DNA from: Arctopsyche grandis
Taxonomy: Eukaryota > Arthropoda > Insecta > Trichoptera > Hydropsychidae
Direction: 5' to 3'
DNA: 64,000 bases
NCBI RefSeq assembly: GCF_051622035.1
Contig: NC_135362.1
Location: 21,413,001-21,477,000 of the forward strand
Below, piece by piece: positions 63,317-64,000 of this stretch. How positions within the stretch are numbered: the first letter of the stretch is position 1; every line of letters starts with the position of its first letter. A program made the position numbers and the translations under genes. The notes beneath the pieces are model-generated. The model did not search any database and was not told the DNA's origin. It saw only the letters and a program-made list of their open reading frames with translations.

Positions 63317-64000
63317 CTGGAAAAGAAATTTATACGTATTATTATCCTCGCATACACACAATAAAAACAAAATGTCATGAAAGATGGTTTTGGCAGTCAG
63401 ATAAATGGCTAAGAAATTCAATATAGTAAAATAAACACATTTGATATTTATAGGAATAATTATATATATATGTAATAGGATTATAAGGAACGCGGTAGTA
63501 AATACATAATTACCACCAGTAAATATTTTATACCTTTGCTAACTGTCAAAAGCATCTCATGCAAAAAATAACTAGTTTCAAATACTACTAGGTGTTGGTA
63601 AAATAGGGTGCATTACTTTTTATGTTTTATTGATTAAATTAAAAAAAAAATATATGTTCGTAGTTGATTATTTTAACATACATATATTTTCAGAAAAAAT
63701 TTATATAAAATTTGTGCTCTCACACAAAATAACCAAAAAATCAGACATACTTTGGCATACATTCATATTAAATACACATTTAAAAATTTTGAATTGTGCT
63801 AAATTTTGTCAAAACAAAAAAAAATCACATGGGGATAAAATATAAATAGAGTTCAGTGCAATCATAGATCAGTTCAGAAATAGCCTTTCTTGCATACACA
63901 CAAATTATTTAAAAGTGAACGTTAAAAATATGTTACACAGTGATTACTTTGTAAGTAAATGCACCCTTTATTAATGTTTACAGAATGGAAAGGCAAAGAG

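Overview
This is an AT-rich animal nuclear window, almost certainly insect. The genes are intron-split with GT-AG introns, and the recognisable proteins are animal families: two SLC27/FATP acyl-CoA synthetases, golgin-97, and muscleblind with the insect-style long isoform. Much of the rest is DNA-transposon and SINE debris mixed with ATGTATGT/CA/TA microsatellites. The insect order cannot be fixed from the sequence alone. No bacterial, viral, CRISPR, rRNA or confident tRNA features were seen.

Layout. 1-14.7 kb: intergenic and repeat-rich (foldback elements, an RTE-type retrotransposon tail at 6.0-6.6 kb, a hAT relic with nested insertions at 8.7-10.1 kb, a 24-bp minisatellite at 13.0-13.3 kb). 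14.7-30.3 kb (+): FATP gene A, 12 exons, 649 codons, with a GC-rich membrane-anchor first exon separated by an 11-kb transposon-filled intron from exons 2-12. 33.8-39.0 kb (+): FATP gene B, 13 exons, 657 codons, a diverged tandem paralogue with one GC-AG intron. 40.2-44.5 kb (-): golgin-97, 12 coding exons, 654 codons, ending in a GRIP domain; its 3' end converges on FATP-B. 45.4-50.3 kb: a solo LTR, a MITE with a roughly 237-bp TA tract, a second hAT relic and a second copy of an outer MITE. 50-54 kb: AT-rich with no recognisable gene. 56.1-63.3 kb (-): the 3' part of muscleblind, whose zinc-finger N-terminus lies beyond the right edge. A 320-residue Q/P/S-rich terminal exon is followed, 4.5-6 kb further downstream, by three phase-compatible exons encoding a second tandem CCCH zinc-finger pair.

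Functional reading. The two FATPs should activate and take up long-chain fatty acids at membranes. Golgin-97 tethers vesicles at the trans-Golgi. Muscleblind regulates alternative splicing. They are neighbours, not a pathway. I found no convincing undescribed system. The most interesting points are the downstream muscleblind zinc-finger exons, the nested transposon stratigraphy with empty-site paralogues inside the same window, and several perfect short-loop hairpins.
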